Source of the DNA: Antedon mediterranea
Taxonomy: Eukaryota > Echinodermata > Crinoidea > Comatulida > Antedonidae
Assembly: GCF_964355755.1 (NCBI RefSeq)
Contig: NC_092675.1
Location: 24,778,412 to 24,842,411 of the forward strand
Direction: 5' to 3'
Length of the DNA: 64,000 nt
The notes below the pieces were generated by a model, which was not told the DNA's origin, did not search any database, and was given only the letters and a program-made list of their open reading frames with translations. How positions within the stretch are numbered: the stretch's first letter is position 1; the number at the start of each line of letters is the position of its first letter. A program made the translations under genes and the position numbers. Of this stretch, positions 1-11,924 are shown piece by piece.

Positions 1-830
1 ACACATTCATCTACAAACAACTAAGTCATGAATTTTCCATATAATTATATGATATAAAAAATTTAGTAGTTAGTCATGCCGTACAGATAGCTACTGCATC
101 AGTACTTCTATGAATGGATGACTAGTTGGTGATAAGTACGCTAGTTGGTCATACCCAGTACCGTTTTGATTTTACGATCAATCGGGAAACCACCTCACGA
201 TAGTAAAATAGAAACCGTCAAAGATCTCAATTATCTAATAGCAGAGAATTTGTGAGATAAAGAATTGGGAGTTTAGTAACATTTTAAAGATTATCCATCT
301 TACTTCTGCATACCCTCTCGCAGCATCATGCCGTGAGAGGTTTCAGCTGTATGAAGAGACCATAATAACTGGGAAACATAGTGAAGTGAATGCAGGATAT
401 TGCAAAAACCTAAATAACAATCTATGGTAATGGAGAAAAATTTTAAATATGGAAACTATTCCTTGCCTACCTCGGCGGGCAAAAGCTACGAGACGTGATC
501 TTTTCATTTTAATTAATCACTCTGTATGAAGGGCAAATGAAAGCCAAATGTTCACACCAAAGAGTGATCCAGACAGTGCTGAACATCTTTGCCTCTTCTC
601 ATTTCTTCTACATATTTTCATGGACTTTTGTTTCTTTGACATAGGCCAAATAAAAAAAAACATTCTTAGTAGTAGGCCTAGACTTTATTTAATAGTAAAT
701 ATAGGCTTATTCTAAACACAAATCTCACAAAACCTTCTTTGGTTTTACACGTTCGATTCACACGTGTTTGAACGTATGTCAGGGAGAGAGCAGTGTGCCA
801 GCGATCAAAATAAAAGTATGCTAGGTGGCA

Positions 831-1135
831 GCACAAAATTATGTAGATTATGCCAAAGACTATCTTTTATTATGCCAGACACAATTAATGTAACACAATG
901 TATTAGAGGGCGGTGTGTATGTTTTATGTATCATAAAGGTGGAAAGAAAAAAATAAGGTCTTCAGGTTTTCGGCCAAATTATGCTAGATTGTGTGTAAAT
1001 TATGCCAGATTTTTTCGAAAAAATGCCAGATAATATACTAATCCGTGGTGAATATGCTGTAGAATTGTGTTTTCCAAAAAAAATGCTAGATGCCAGATGG
1101 GTCAAACTATTATGCCAAATACCATAATTATGCCA
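831..1135. repeat. Degenerate TTATGCCAGA-like repeats
   Basis: Words of the form TTATGCCAGA, TTATGCTAGA, AATGCCAGA and TTATGCCAAA recur about ten times at irregular spacing. This looks like a decayed simple repeat or fragment of a mobile element. I see no coding potential. Confidence 0.4.
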
Positions 1136-2584
1136 CGGGAGAGTAGGCGTGAATCGCGATAAAAAGACACTCACAAGACAATCAGAGAGTATGAATAAAT
1201 AAAACTACCGTACCGGGAAGAGGGGAAGGCTCATATTTTTGGGTGTTTTTTGTTGGCCAGAAACTAAAAGAATTTCGAAATCAAATGAAAAGTGGCTCAA
1301 GTAAAAATAGTATGGGAAAGAAAGATTTTGACTAATTTCTGTGCTGTTGTGAACAACTGTCCTCGGATTTGACAAGATTTTGTAACCATAGAAATCTAGG
1401 GCAATCAGATGCATAATTATAAATAGGCATTTATTCATTTACAAACAAAGACACATTTTAACTGTTGTGCAGTGCAAATAAGCCTGATTAGCTTATAGCC
1501 TATTGTGAAATATATCTTATTCTCTTTAGCGATTGGCCTACTGCAGTTACTATTGTAGTGGTTGACATCCTTTTGTATCAGAATTTTAATTGTAAAGAAA
1601 TTAAAAGCAATTTTAATTTTGCTACAATTTTGCTTAGGCCTATAAGTACTTAATACGCAAAACACTAAATTTATGGTTTTCGGAACTTCTCGTATCCGGT
1701 TTCCCCAGTTAAACATTTACGAAATAATAAATATAGCCTATGATTGCAAATTACTTTACATGTTGAACCATGGTTTATTTTTTCCATAGGATGATTTGTA
1801 TTAAAAAATATTAGGCCTACTTATTTTTGTTAATGTAATCTGTCATTTATAGTAACATCAAGGTTACTTCGGGAAAAGTATATGAATTATGGTCATGTTT
1901 TAATTATAAGAATTAAACTGAAACAGTATGTCATAAACAAACAGGAAATTGACAAAAGTCACGTAGCTTTATTTAATGTTTGTTAAACACTCATTACACT
2001 ATTACCGGGCCTATTGTTTAGTGTTAAACTGACATCGTTTGCGGTCAATTTCCAGATAAAGCTAGACGTGCAAAACAGTTTCCTTTGTCAATAATGACGC
2101 AATGTATAAAAACGCACTAAAATGATGACATGTAGAAAGCACCGGTGTAGAAAGAATTTAACTATTGTGTATACGGGTCATCATATCAAAATAAGGAGTT
2201 ATGTACTATGCTTTTGAGTGACAATACATCTTTAACCTTTCTGTATAATATATTTATATGTTTGTGTGAGAATACCTGTATGTTGTCCCTCTGAAAAATG
2301 ATACACATAATAATTATAAATTTTGACCAAAATTTTGATCGGAAAAAATTATTTACCTGAAAAACTGTCATTTAGAGCAAAACAATAGTCAGTCAGACGA
2401 TTAGTTTTTGTTTCACTTTAAAGGAAGTGAAGTCTGATCTTAATTTTCATTTTTTATGTTTTTTAGGGACAAGATAACATGGTATAGACAATTTTATTGA
2501 ACAATCTATTTTGTATCAGAGGCACACGTTTAATGTAAACACACACAACAAAATAGAAATTCATTTTCATTCATCTTTTTATAG

Positions 2585-2587
<3 letters not shown>

Positions 2588-2621
<34 letters not shown>
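2588..2621. repeat. (AT)n microsatellite
   Basis: An uninterrupted AT dinucleotide run of about 34 bp in non-coding DNA. Confidence 0.95.
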
Positions 2622-2624
<3 letters not shown>

Positions 2625-3971
2625 GGAGCGAATTATACAATAAAATAATCTCCAGACAGTACTGTATATAAAATACTTTTATGATGACGTGTGTAGGTCT
2701 ATATCTTAAACTCTTTCCCTAATTACTTTTAAACGTTGTAATTAACCATTTTGAAAAGCAGTACTATACGTTACTGGAAATGTAATTTAGTCAAAAGAAA
2801 GAATAAATAAATATTTTAATAATCAATAAGCAGAAAGTAGTAAAACAAAACACAATCCGTTCATAAATCCAGTGTTCCGGTTCATCTCGTACGTGACTGT
2901 GAAATGAAAATTCCCCAATTTATCATGTAACTGACAATGTTTGTTATGTTATTTAGTGTAATAATGGAATCCCATTGAGATGAGATAGGACACCCTCATG
3001 CTTAATATTAATATAAATATAAATAAATAGATTATCTTATTCGTTTATCTCTATTCGCAATACCATTGTCGTTTATCAAATAATAATATTCATATCAATG
3101 ACAGATTATTATTCTAAACTATATCAAGCAACCAGCATTTATACATGTTGACAATCGTGTGTTTGGTTATACTGTCATTTAAAATAAAGAGCGCAGACAC
3201 ACAGATAAACATCGATATTGAGCAACAACTTCGTGACAACCGGGTTGTTTAATGACATTGAATTTTAGTATTTATTTTGGTGATTCAGATTCACATTTTC
3301 AAATACTTATTAACTTTATATTAAGATAAGGTAAGGTAATGACGAAATAAGTTGATAAAAGCCTCTGCTTGGTCAAAGTGCTATTATTTAGAAAGCATTG
3401 TTCAACAACAGAAGACAATTTTTTGTTCATTCTATTAAAATTTAGTAACTTGCAATGGAGCCAGGTAATTATTGAATTTTCGTATAGTAATTATTGTATT
3501 TTGATATAGTAAGTATTGTATTTTTGTCTGAATTCTTCACTTTTGTCGGCTGTCAGAGCCCTAATTTGTCTATTGATGTCAAACTGCTTAACTGATACTG
3601 GAAATAAATACGTGTAGGCCTACATTCGATACGTAAACTTCCTTACCAAAAAAAATCAGGCTATATAGCTATTTTGTAAAAAATCATTAGGCGCGCCTTT
3701 ATAGAGTACACAAATTAGGGATGAATATTTTGACTATTGAGTAGGCATTGATGGAATATTGCTATACGTCAACCGTTTGATTATTCATTGAGTTCCTACA
3801 AGACAAACTTGACCATATTTAATTTCAGCATCAGCATTTTTTGTTCATTAGTTGGCGTCTTTCTATACCTTTAAAAGGAGAGCAACGCAGATCCGATATT
3901 ACAGAAAATGGCTTGCTTGGTCGTGTATTCTCGACATCTAAATAAATATTTTATTATTAATACATATAGAC

Positions 3972-6052
3972 ATGAATCAAAATACTGAAGTGGACTTGTA
4001 CAAGGTCAAGCCGGATGATGTTGATGGTCTAACACCAAAATTCCGAACGTAAGAATTTGGTTATATAAAACAAATTTTTATATTTTGTCTTAGTCAATTA
4101 GATCTTTTGAATATGTTTATTATTATGATCGTAATTTTCTAGGAATGTATTAAAATAGTTCTAATTTATAACAATACTGTTAAAATAATTGTATTTCTTC
4201 ATTTCATGAAAGCAGTATGGCTCTTGAAAACCAAACAAAGAAGCAGAAAAAATGGATCGAAAAAATTCAGACGAACCCCTGGAAATTTGAATATAATATG
4301 GAGAAAAAAGGACGAGCATTTATCTTCAACAACATAATATTTGACATGGAAGCAACCGGAATGCGAGATCGAAATGGCGCAGACAATGATGCTGACGGTC
4401 TATTTGATGCCTTCAGGAAAATTAACTTTAAAGTCAGTACCCATCTCAATTGTACTGTGGCAACAACTACTCACATCCTAGAACAAGGTTTGTATGCATC
4501 CATTTGTTGATTTATGTTATTGTATAGGTTATATTTACTTCTTCTTACTCTAACTTCTTCTTACTAATTTCAAGCTCTGGATAATTACTAACTATTTCAT
4601 TATTAATATTTTTTATTTAATATATTTAAGTTATTTGTTTATAATTTGTATATGTATCTATTAGATATATGTATTAAATTGACTGTTATTGTAGTGTACA
4701 CACAATCATTGTATAATTAATGTTAACCACCACATCCTCTCGGACGATTATACTTTTCCTCACATACCCCAGCACACGTCACCCTTACACAGCTAATGCT
4801 ATTGAATAACGTTAAAGGCTCTTGTAATACGTGGTAGGCATAGGTGTCTCCATTTAAGTCTAGTATTCTATGTTGGCATTCACACACATTTTAGATTGAA
4901 GTTGATTTGATTAAATATTTCAATGAAGTATATATAAATATTTATTTCCATTAGGTAGTATTCATTTTAGGTTAGATAAAAAACAAATTAAAATGTGTTT
5001 CCCTTAGTCAAGTGTACGTCCAACTGGTGGTGTCACAGTGATGTGCAGAGTCTTGATATACAGTAATTGTATAGACCTACATTATTGTTAATGATAATAT
5101 AGTAACTTATTATCGTTTTATTTTATTTAGCTGCTCGAGTTGATTATTCACAATTCTCCTGTTTGGTTATTGTATTTATGAGTCATGGTGATGACGGCGT
5201 TCTCTACGCTACTGACGGCCATTTACCTATTGGAAATTTGACAGCTCCATTTAAGGGCAACGCATGTCCATCTCTTGTGGGGAAACCTAAACTGTTTTTT
5301 ATACAGGTACTATTTTATCATTATGGTCAATCAATCAATTTATTTGGAAATTGCACCTTTACATCAGTGGCACACACAGGAAGTGGTGCATCCATATTGA
5401 ACACAATTAACATAAAATGACGGATACGGATACTCCCGCGGATACTTAAGCTAATTTAAATTAAAATTAGTACTATATACTGTGGCAATAGTTGTCTGTC
5501 TATATAATAGTCAATGCAGTAGGCCTAATTAAAACAATTTGTCCATTGGTCTTATAATAAGTACATTGAGTAAATAAGTAATATTCTTTAATATAGGCTT
5601 GTCGAGGACAACGATTTGACGAACCAGTTGAGATTGATGATGCCGAAGATGAGCCAGATTCTAGGCTCCAAGAACCACGGCAGAGAATTCCAGCAGAAGC
5701 TGATGTCCTGCTTGCATACGCCTGCCCACCAAGTAAGTATTATATCAATGTTTCAATATATTATATAACCCATTCAATTCAGTAATGTTTTCTTCATTTT
5801 GTTTTTCTCCACACAGACTATTACTCATTTAGGAGCACGGTGGACGGGGCATGGTTTATTGAAGCACTGGAATTTGTTTTAAAAACATATGTACCAGACG
5901 GACTTGACATTCACCAGATACTCACAAGAGTATCTCACCTTGTTGCCTATGAATACGAATCGAGAACCGACCGTAAAGAAACATCGGGGAAAAAACAAGT
6001 GCCATACATCGTGTCCACGCTTACTAAAACAATGTATTTAAAAAGTTCATAA
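3972..6052 (+). CDS. Caspase, short-prodomain (effector-like) cysteine protease
   Basis: Five coding exons: 3972-4048, 4216-4487, 5131-5306, 5597-5732 and 5817-6052, summing to 299 codons (298 residues) in one frame. The protein is a C14 caspase, which cleaves after aspartate during apoptosis. The large-subunit start reads KKGRAFIFNN; the catalytic histidine lies in FMSHGDDG (exon 3); the catalytic cysteine lies in QACRG, split across the exon 3/4 junction; the small subunit carries SFRSTVDGAWFIEAL, the usual S1-S4 pocket region. The linker after QACRG is acidic, with candidate processing aspartates in VEIDD and DEPD. Only about 55 residues precede the protease domain and no CARD or DED is visible, so an executioner role (caspase-3/6/7-like) is inferred. 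The start at 3972 is the first ATG in the exon; orthology to a particular vertebrate caspase is not resolved. Confidence 0.9.
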
Positions 6053-6870
6053 AATAGATTATAAGGAATTTATTTGTAAGGCTTAACCGGTCATTTATCA
6101 GAGTTATAATATAACATTATTTATTTTACATTCAATAAGGTTCTTAAAGACATGTTAATTGTGGTTTGAAAGCAATTTGAGATGTTTCATTTGTTTTACA
6201 ATGTAGGCTAGATTTGGGCAAATCAAAAACAAAAGACAATAGACCTACCATAGGGTATATAAAGTAGGCCTATGTCATGTCACTGAGTTACAGTGTTGGT
6301 TTTTAAATGGTGACTTGACATTTTATAAGTATGGTATCTATTAATTTACTTTTTTTTCTCGATTGATTTTAAAGTCAATAATAACTATCTCCACCATACT
6401 ACGATACCAAACGAAGTTCGGAAGAAGCAAGATGTTATGTTCTAAATGTTCTTACCTTAAAATACAATCTAGGCGGTAATTATAAGCTAACATAAATAGA
6501 TTGTTTCTTGACGATAATTATAAACTCTTAGTTGAATATATTTTTTTGGACATTTTGTTAATTAAATGTTAAACATTAAATGTGTACATCTTGTATGTTA
6601 CTTTTTGAAAACCGTTGATTATCGTTTCAAGATAAATAGTATCATCATCAGAATCCTTATGAAATCCCGAAGAAATTGAAACGGGATATTTGGTATAGCC
6701 TGATGATGAAAGTTCATCTAGTTATTGAGGCAGGCAATAGGCAGGCAAGATCTTATTAAATTATCATTAATTATCTATATATTTATTATCCCTTCAAAAC
6801 AAAAATTACAAGTGCAATTTCCCGATACCTAGACGTCTATATTATTATTCTCAAACTGTCTTACCTCAGT

Positions 6871-6907
6871 TTAATCATGGAGCTATAAAATTAGCTCCAT
6901 GGTTTAA
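6871..6907. repeat. Short hairpin with CATGGAG arms
   Basis: Inverted arms TTAATCATGGAGCTA and TAGCTCCATGGTTTAA are separated by only a few bases. A related hairpin with CATGGAGGTAT arms lies at 7831-7870, and a weaker one at 43851-43886. This could be a tiny foldback or MITE remnant. Confidence 0.5.
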
Positions 6908-7830
6908 TAATAACCCGAAACACAGCAGTTGACTCATTAGGCGCGCCATAGCTGCGACCAGGTGTTGTTGTGTTGTTGTTTTATGCAGCGCATGTGTGAA
7001 TCGCCAGTTCTAATTCCAGGTGGTTTAGAGGATACTGTGTAGTATTTAGCAGATTTCGAACTACTAAAGATCACGCATGTATGTACAGTGTGTTTTATTA
7101 AGCAAAAATAATAGCTAGGCTTAGAGTGTGCCAAGAAGCACGGGTCTAGGCTAGGCTATCGATTGTGTCAGATTCGTGTGGACGATCGGGCTACACTTGA
7201 CTTTAGTCTTTGTTGTGGACGTTTTGGCCCCACTTGAGGATGTTCGGGTCTCTAGGCCTAGCCTAATAAATTTGCAATTTACGAGAAGATTTATTATAAT
7301 TATTAGTGTGAAATTATGTTTGTTAAACTGGCCCTAGGCATTAAACATATTTGCCTATGCCATAGTATGCAATAGGCTCCTGAATCTAGGATTTGAGTGG
7401 GAGAAACGTGTAGGTTTTTCAGTTTTAAAATAAATGTTGTCCCGTCCTGAGCACTCCTGTCATCCACCATATGCAAATGAACATAAATATGCAAATTAGC
7501 TAAACAAATTTTTCACGATATCTCCTAAACGAATAGCCCATTTGTTACAATTTTTTGTGGCAAATCCTATGTTTTTATACCTACTATTACTAAATAATTA
7601 TGATGGACTCATTTAAAGCATTTCCAGTGAAAATCAGGTGAAAACGCAATTTAAGTCATGCGTGAGTGATTTTTGTCCAAAAATTCACTTTTTTTCTTAC
7701 AATTTAGGTTCTAGATAGCAGGGTTTATTTTGGGAGTGGCAATGCTATTTTTACCTACTCTCTCAGCCTATCAATAGTAGAGACTGAGGAATGTAGATCT
7801 TTGGAAAAATTTTACTCAAAAAATACCACT

Positions 7831-7870
7831 TAATCATGGAGGTATAAAAATAGTATACCTCCATGACTTA
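7831..7870. repeat. Short hairpin with CATGGAGG arms
   Basis: TAATCATGGAGGTATA is followed, after a few bases, by its near reverse complement TATACCTCCATGACTTA. It resembles the hairpin at 6871-6907 in sequence and arrangement, which argues for a common repeat origin. Confidence 0.5.
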
Positions 7871-8346
7871 ATCATATTAAAAAAAAAAAATATTGTTGTC
7901 AAAAATAAGCTTGAGCCACCTCGGTTATGCAGTCCCTGGAATTATTGATCGCTGGCTTCTTGATAAGATTTAAGATCTGTTTTATACCACGACAATTAAA
8001 TTTAATTTTGCGATTATTTTAAAAGTGAAAGGCTACCCCATGAGAGCTTTCATTAGGATACCTAAAAATAATGTTCTACAATAAAATGAAGAAAGTAGTA
8101 TACAAATATTTATAATTTAACACGCATTCTTTCGTTGTATCAGTGTAACAATACAGTACGTAAAATGCGTGACGTGACAACAAAAGATGCCGTCTAAATG
8201 TGCCCCTGTTTTTCTGAAAATTCGTTTAAGGTTTATCAACTACTTGCTCTATCTATTTGAAATTGCTGAAAATTAAATATTTTAAACTTTGTTTTCTTAC
8301 AGAGTACATACAGTACAATCAGAGAAAGTTTAGAATATCATTGTAT

Positions 8347-11094
8347 ATGATGATAAGGTCTTGTTCATCACATTTAATTCTACCAAGGTTCTTTTTGTTT
8401 AAAAACAATATTTCTAAATATGGAATAAAAGCTGCAAACATTTCTAGTCTTGTATCACAACATTCAATTGTATGCATCAGAAATGAATTTAAGCATACAA
8501 AACATTTATGCATATCAAATAGTTACATGGTTAAAAGGAGCAATTCATCAGAGGCTTCAAAAAGTGTATACGAACATATTTTATCTTCCAAACCAATTCA
8601 TTTTGCTCAGAGTGTGTTAGAGTATGGGCATACAATCACAGGGCTTCCATGGTGGGCCAGTATTGCTGTGACAACAGTTGCGTTAAGAGCGTTGCTCACA
8701 TTACCGCTTGCAATATATTCTCAAAAAATTCAAGTAAGGATAGAAAACTTGCATCCGGAGATTTTACACAATGCAAGGGTAATGTTCCAGCAGAGGTTTG
8801 CTTCACAAGCTACACAAGAAAAGTGGAATGAAGCAAAGATGAAGAAGGTCATAACTAAGATGGTAAGGTAATCAAATTAGATCACATTAATGTTGAGTTT
8901 ATACAAAGTAAAGCTTACATCTTATCTTGTACTGTGTATTCATTTAAAAGCAACATCAAAATATCGGATTGTCTAATACAATTTATTGTTTCTAAACATA
9001 TGCTGCATGACTAGAATAAGCATATTCGATACTATACTGTACATTGAAAAACCGGTTCCCGTCAGATCACCGAAGTTAAGCAACGTTGGGCCTGGTTAGA
9101 GCTTGGATGGGAGACTATCCCATTAGGCATTTGAAATCAGCACTGCTGACTCTTATGGCATTGGCATCCCCTGCATCTAGTATCTGCCTCAAATGTATTG
9201 GCTTATGCCTCTCCTCTGGTTAAGGTGGGCACTTGACGAGAGAAGCCCTTCGTCAATGTTGGGACCAACCAGAGGTGTTTTAAAACAGTCATGGCTTAGT
9301 CATCATTCAGATGAATGTAAGACTAACTGACATTGTCGATTACGACAGAAGTCGGCCATTATACTATACATTCAGTAATGTTCACATTAAGTTTCTATTG
9401 ATTATTTGGGGGATGGGAGGGGAAAGCTGTTTGAGAGATTTTACACTCACATGGACCAATCTTAATGCATTTGATGCCTGTTTATTACTGCAAAAGTTTC
9501 TTTCTTAAATCATTTGATGTTTATTAAATCTTCAGATGAAGAATTCAGCAAAGCAGATATATGTTAGAGATAACTGTCATCCAGCTAAGGCTAGCATTAT
9601 GATCTTAACTCAAATACCTCTGTGGATATCTGTCTCACTATCACTCAGAAACATGACAGGAGCTATTTCATCCAACTTTTATTTAGGTAAAGATAAAAAA
9701 AATGTGTTACAGTATTATTAAGAAAGGCATAGATTTAATATATAATACTGTACTTAAAATGGATGTTGTATGGTTGAACAATTTAAACAAATATATAATA
9801 GGCATGTACATACCATAAACAAGAAATAAGGGATACCCAGATCTTCTGAAACAAATACACTGTCTGTTCTATTTTTACATTTCAAGGGGTACACTAGGGG
9901 CTGATCCACCCGGCCTTTTATTACTGTATAACCTAATTGTTTAGCCCTTACCCTGCCTACAATATAATTAGAAAGAGATATTATATGTTTAAAAATTACT
10001 TTTGACACAATAAAGATGGTAGTGTACTAAGAATATTAATCATCTTCACTATTTCAGATCCAAACTGTGTTGTGCCTACATTATCTGATGGTGGTACATT
10101 GTGGTTTACAAATCTTGTGTTACCTGACCCATTATATATTTTACCTTTGGCTGTTGGACTGCTGAATTTAATCAACATTGAATTACAAACACTGAATGTT
10201 AGGGAAGGATCAAAGTTTCCAAAATTGGTTACAAATATGCTGCGAGGTCTTTCTATTATCATCATACCAATTGCAGCCTACATGCCTTCAGTAAGATTAC
10301 TTATGTCAATCAATCAACTAATAAATATTACATGCTTTGTAATCATACTATAACGTATAGTTCAAATCACATGCACAGATTTCAATATTCTCGTGACAAC
10401 TTTTAAATGTTTAAATACAAGTATGCATTCCATAGTATTAATATGCATCTGTCCATATTTGTGCTGGGTTTCCAATTATGGACGTTCCGTAGTACTGTAC
10501 TTGAGAATTCTAGCAATGTGCCCATACCCAACACATATTAGTTTATAAGTACTGTATAATAATGCTGTCTCAATTCCATACCGATTGACCATAAAAGCTC
10601 ATCTTGGAATACCTTGTCATATTTCTAGTATACAACACAGGCAAGAACTCGACTTTGTATATAGACCATTAGTCTGGGTTCCAGACTGAGTTTTGTCTTA
10701 ATATTAATAAAAGATAAATATTTTGTCATATATGGCGTTTCATACGTATACATGATCTTGGAGACAAAAATCAAAATAAATAAATAAAGACAATGAATCC
10801 CGCAATGAATACAGACTTAGGGCAAGTCTAATAGACCATTAATTTGTTGTTTGATCTTTTTCTTTCCAAATTCATTTTTCACAAATTATTTTGATTTATT
10901 TTCAGGCAATTACCCTTTACTGGATGACATCTGCCAGCTACAGTGTTGCTCAGAATTTATTTCTTAAGCTACCGAAAGTTCGTCTCGCCTTGAATCTTGT
11001 TCCTAAAAGCACTATGAATGATGGTCAAATAAAAAATATAAGAACACTTATTAAAGATAAGTATTCTAGCTCCAAGACTAATAAGGTGAAGTGA
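8347..11094 (+). CDS. COX18: COX18, mitochondrial inner-membrane insertase (Oxa1/YidC family)
   Basis: Four coding exons: 8347-8862, 9536-9686, 10058-10290 and 10906-11094; total 363 codons, 362 residues. COX18 exports the C-terminal tail of cytochrome c oxidase subunit 2 across the inner mitochondrial membrane. Family landmarks in order are TGLPWWASIAVTTVALRALL, the amphipathic loop with ENLHPEI, YVRDNCHPAKASIMILTQIP, LWFTNLVLPDPLYILPLAVG and SIIIIPIAAYMPS-AITLYWM, each matching the metazoan COX18 order. Five hydrophobic segments are evident. The N-terminus is rich in R, K, S and hydrophobics with few acids, as expected for a mitochondrial presequence. The frame is open back to an ATG at 8257, but an acceptor-like AG sits near 8301, so I chose the ATG at 8347. 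A 5S-derived SINE lies in intron 1. The gene is convergent with ALG6. Confidence 0.93.
9054..9290 (+). mobile_element. 5S rRNA-derived SINE (SINE3-like)
   Basis: About 9064-9135 resembles the 3' two-thirds of 5S rRNA: the stretches GAAGTTAAGCAACGTTGGGCC and CTTGGATGGGAGAC correspond to the internal A-box and C-box promoter of 5S genes. The first quarter of 5S is missing or unrecognisable and a non-5S body of about 150 bp follows. It lies in COX18 intron 1 in the sense orientation. I infer a 5S-promoter SINE rather than a functional 5S gene. Confidence 0.7.
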
Positions 11095-11129
11095 TCATGT
11101 AGATGCAAGTTTTCTAAAATTATGGAATG

Positions 11130-11135
11130 AATAAA
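11130..11135 (+). promoter_or_regulatory. COX18 polyadenylation signal
   Basis: AATAAA, 36 bases after the COX18 stop codon. Confidence 0.6.
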
Positions 11136-11213
11136 ACACATAAAGTACAGTACTTTTCAAATACAGTTTTATTGAATAAATCATGTATGGTTCCACCAAA
11201 CTGTCCAGATAAA

Positions 11214-11390
11214 ATCACGATTGTAAGCATTTGATAAATAGGCAAACTGCCTTAAAATGTCTTGACATGTTTTGAGAAATGCCTATAATACTAATAGGAC
11301 AGGTTGTATGTAAATGAGGAAGTAATTAGCATGTTGAAACACCAAGGAATGTAGACAACAAACAATCATATGGCTAGCGTGGTGCCTATT
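11214..11390 (-). mobile_element. Fragment of MITE family B
   Basis: About 175 bp matches the reverse complement of the right part of the complete copy at 48532-48833, including the terminal words ACGATTGTAAGCATTTG and AATAGGCAAACT and the internal TTAAAATGTCTTGACATGTT. The other end is missing, so this is a truncated copy. Confidence 0.7.
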
Positions 11391-11924
11391 AAAGTAATAA
11401 TGTATACAACCAACATGATCTTTATGGAAAAAAATGCGTATCATTTTTTATTTAAAACATCCGGCTTTGTCCATACAGGAATAGTATTTTCAAGATGATC
11501 AGCAGTGCTTTTTTTTATTATTTTACAATCTGTTAAAGACATGTGTTGTGCTATATTAAAAGTTATATTTTAAAGCCCATCAATACACATCAAACATTCT
11601 GGAAATAAAATTCAATAAAATGTATTTTTTTTAAAAAGGATAATTAACTTGAACTCATTTTTCATTTGAATTTTTATCATCCTTCCTGGTGTTATTTAAA
11701 ATAATGAAAATATTAAAGGAATTTGTTATCACAGTTCACCTATGGCAATTATTATTTTGGATTTTAATAGTAAAAAACATTATTATTACAATGTTCCTTC
11801 AATGAATATAAATCTTCATTTTTCGTTTTCAGACAAAATTAATTATTGGGTGTTAGAATGAATTTTATAAATTCTGCTATTGCTCATACAGTATGATGAA
11901 CTAATTAATAACAGTTTCGAACTG

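Larger units (their letters stand above)
1..3971. other. Gene-free left flank
   Basis: No open frame here resembles a protein I recognise, and no convincing exon chain could be assembled on either strand. The stretch is AT-rich, with scattered TAGGCCTA-type motifs, a run of degenerate TTATGCCAGA-like words (about 831-1135) and an AT dinucleotide microsatellite (2588-2621). An ATG followed by a donor-like sequence at about 3455 could be an upstream exon of the caspase gene, but nothing else supports it. Confidence 0.5.
6053..8346. other. Intergenic region, caspase to COX18
   Basis: Probably holds the caspase 3' UTR and the COX18 promoter and 5' UTR. An acceptor-like AG just before 8302 suggests a non-coding first COX18 exon upstream. 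Two short foldback hairpins (6871-6907 and 7831-7870) are present. No other gene was recognised. Confidence 0.5.
11095..11924. other. Convergent intergenic region, COX18/ALG6
   Basis: Holds the 3' ends of two convergent genes and a fragment of a MITE (11214-11390). No further gene was seen. Confidence 0.6.

Noticed and set aside
8257-8346. Upstream ATG as the COX18 start
   Set aside because: The segment is AT-rich, includes an acceptor-like pyrimidine tract and AG, and would not give a typical presequence; the ATG at 8347 fits better.
9064-9135. Functional 5S rRNA gene
   Set aside because: Only part of 5S is recognisable, it diverges at many positions, has no clear T-run terminator at the right place and is fused to other sequence.
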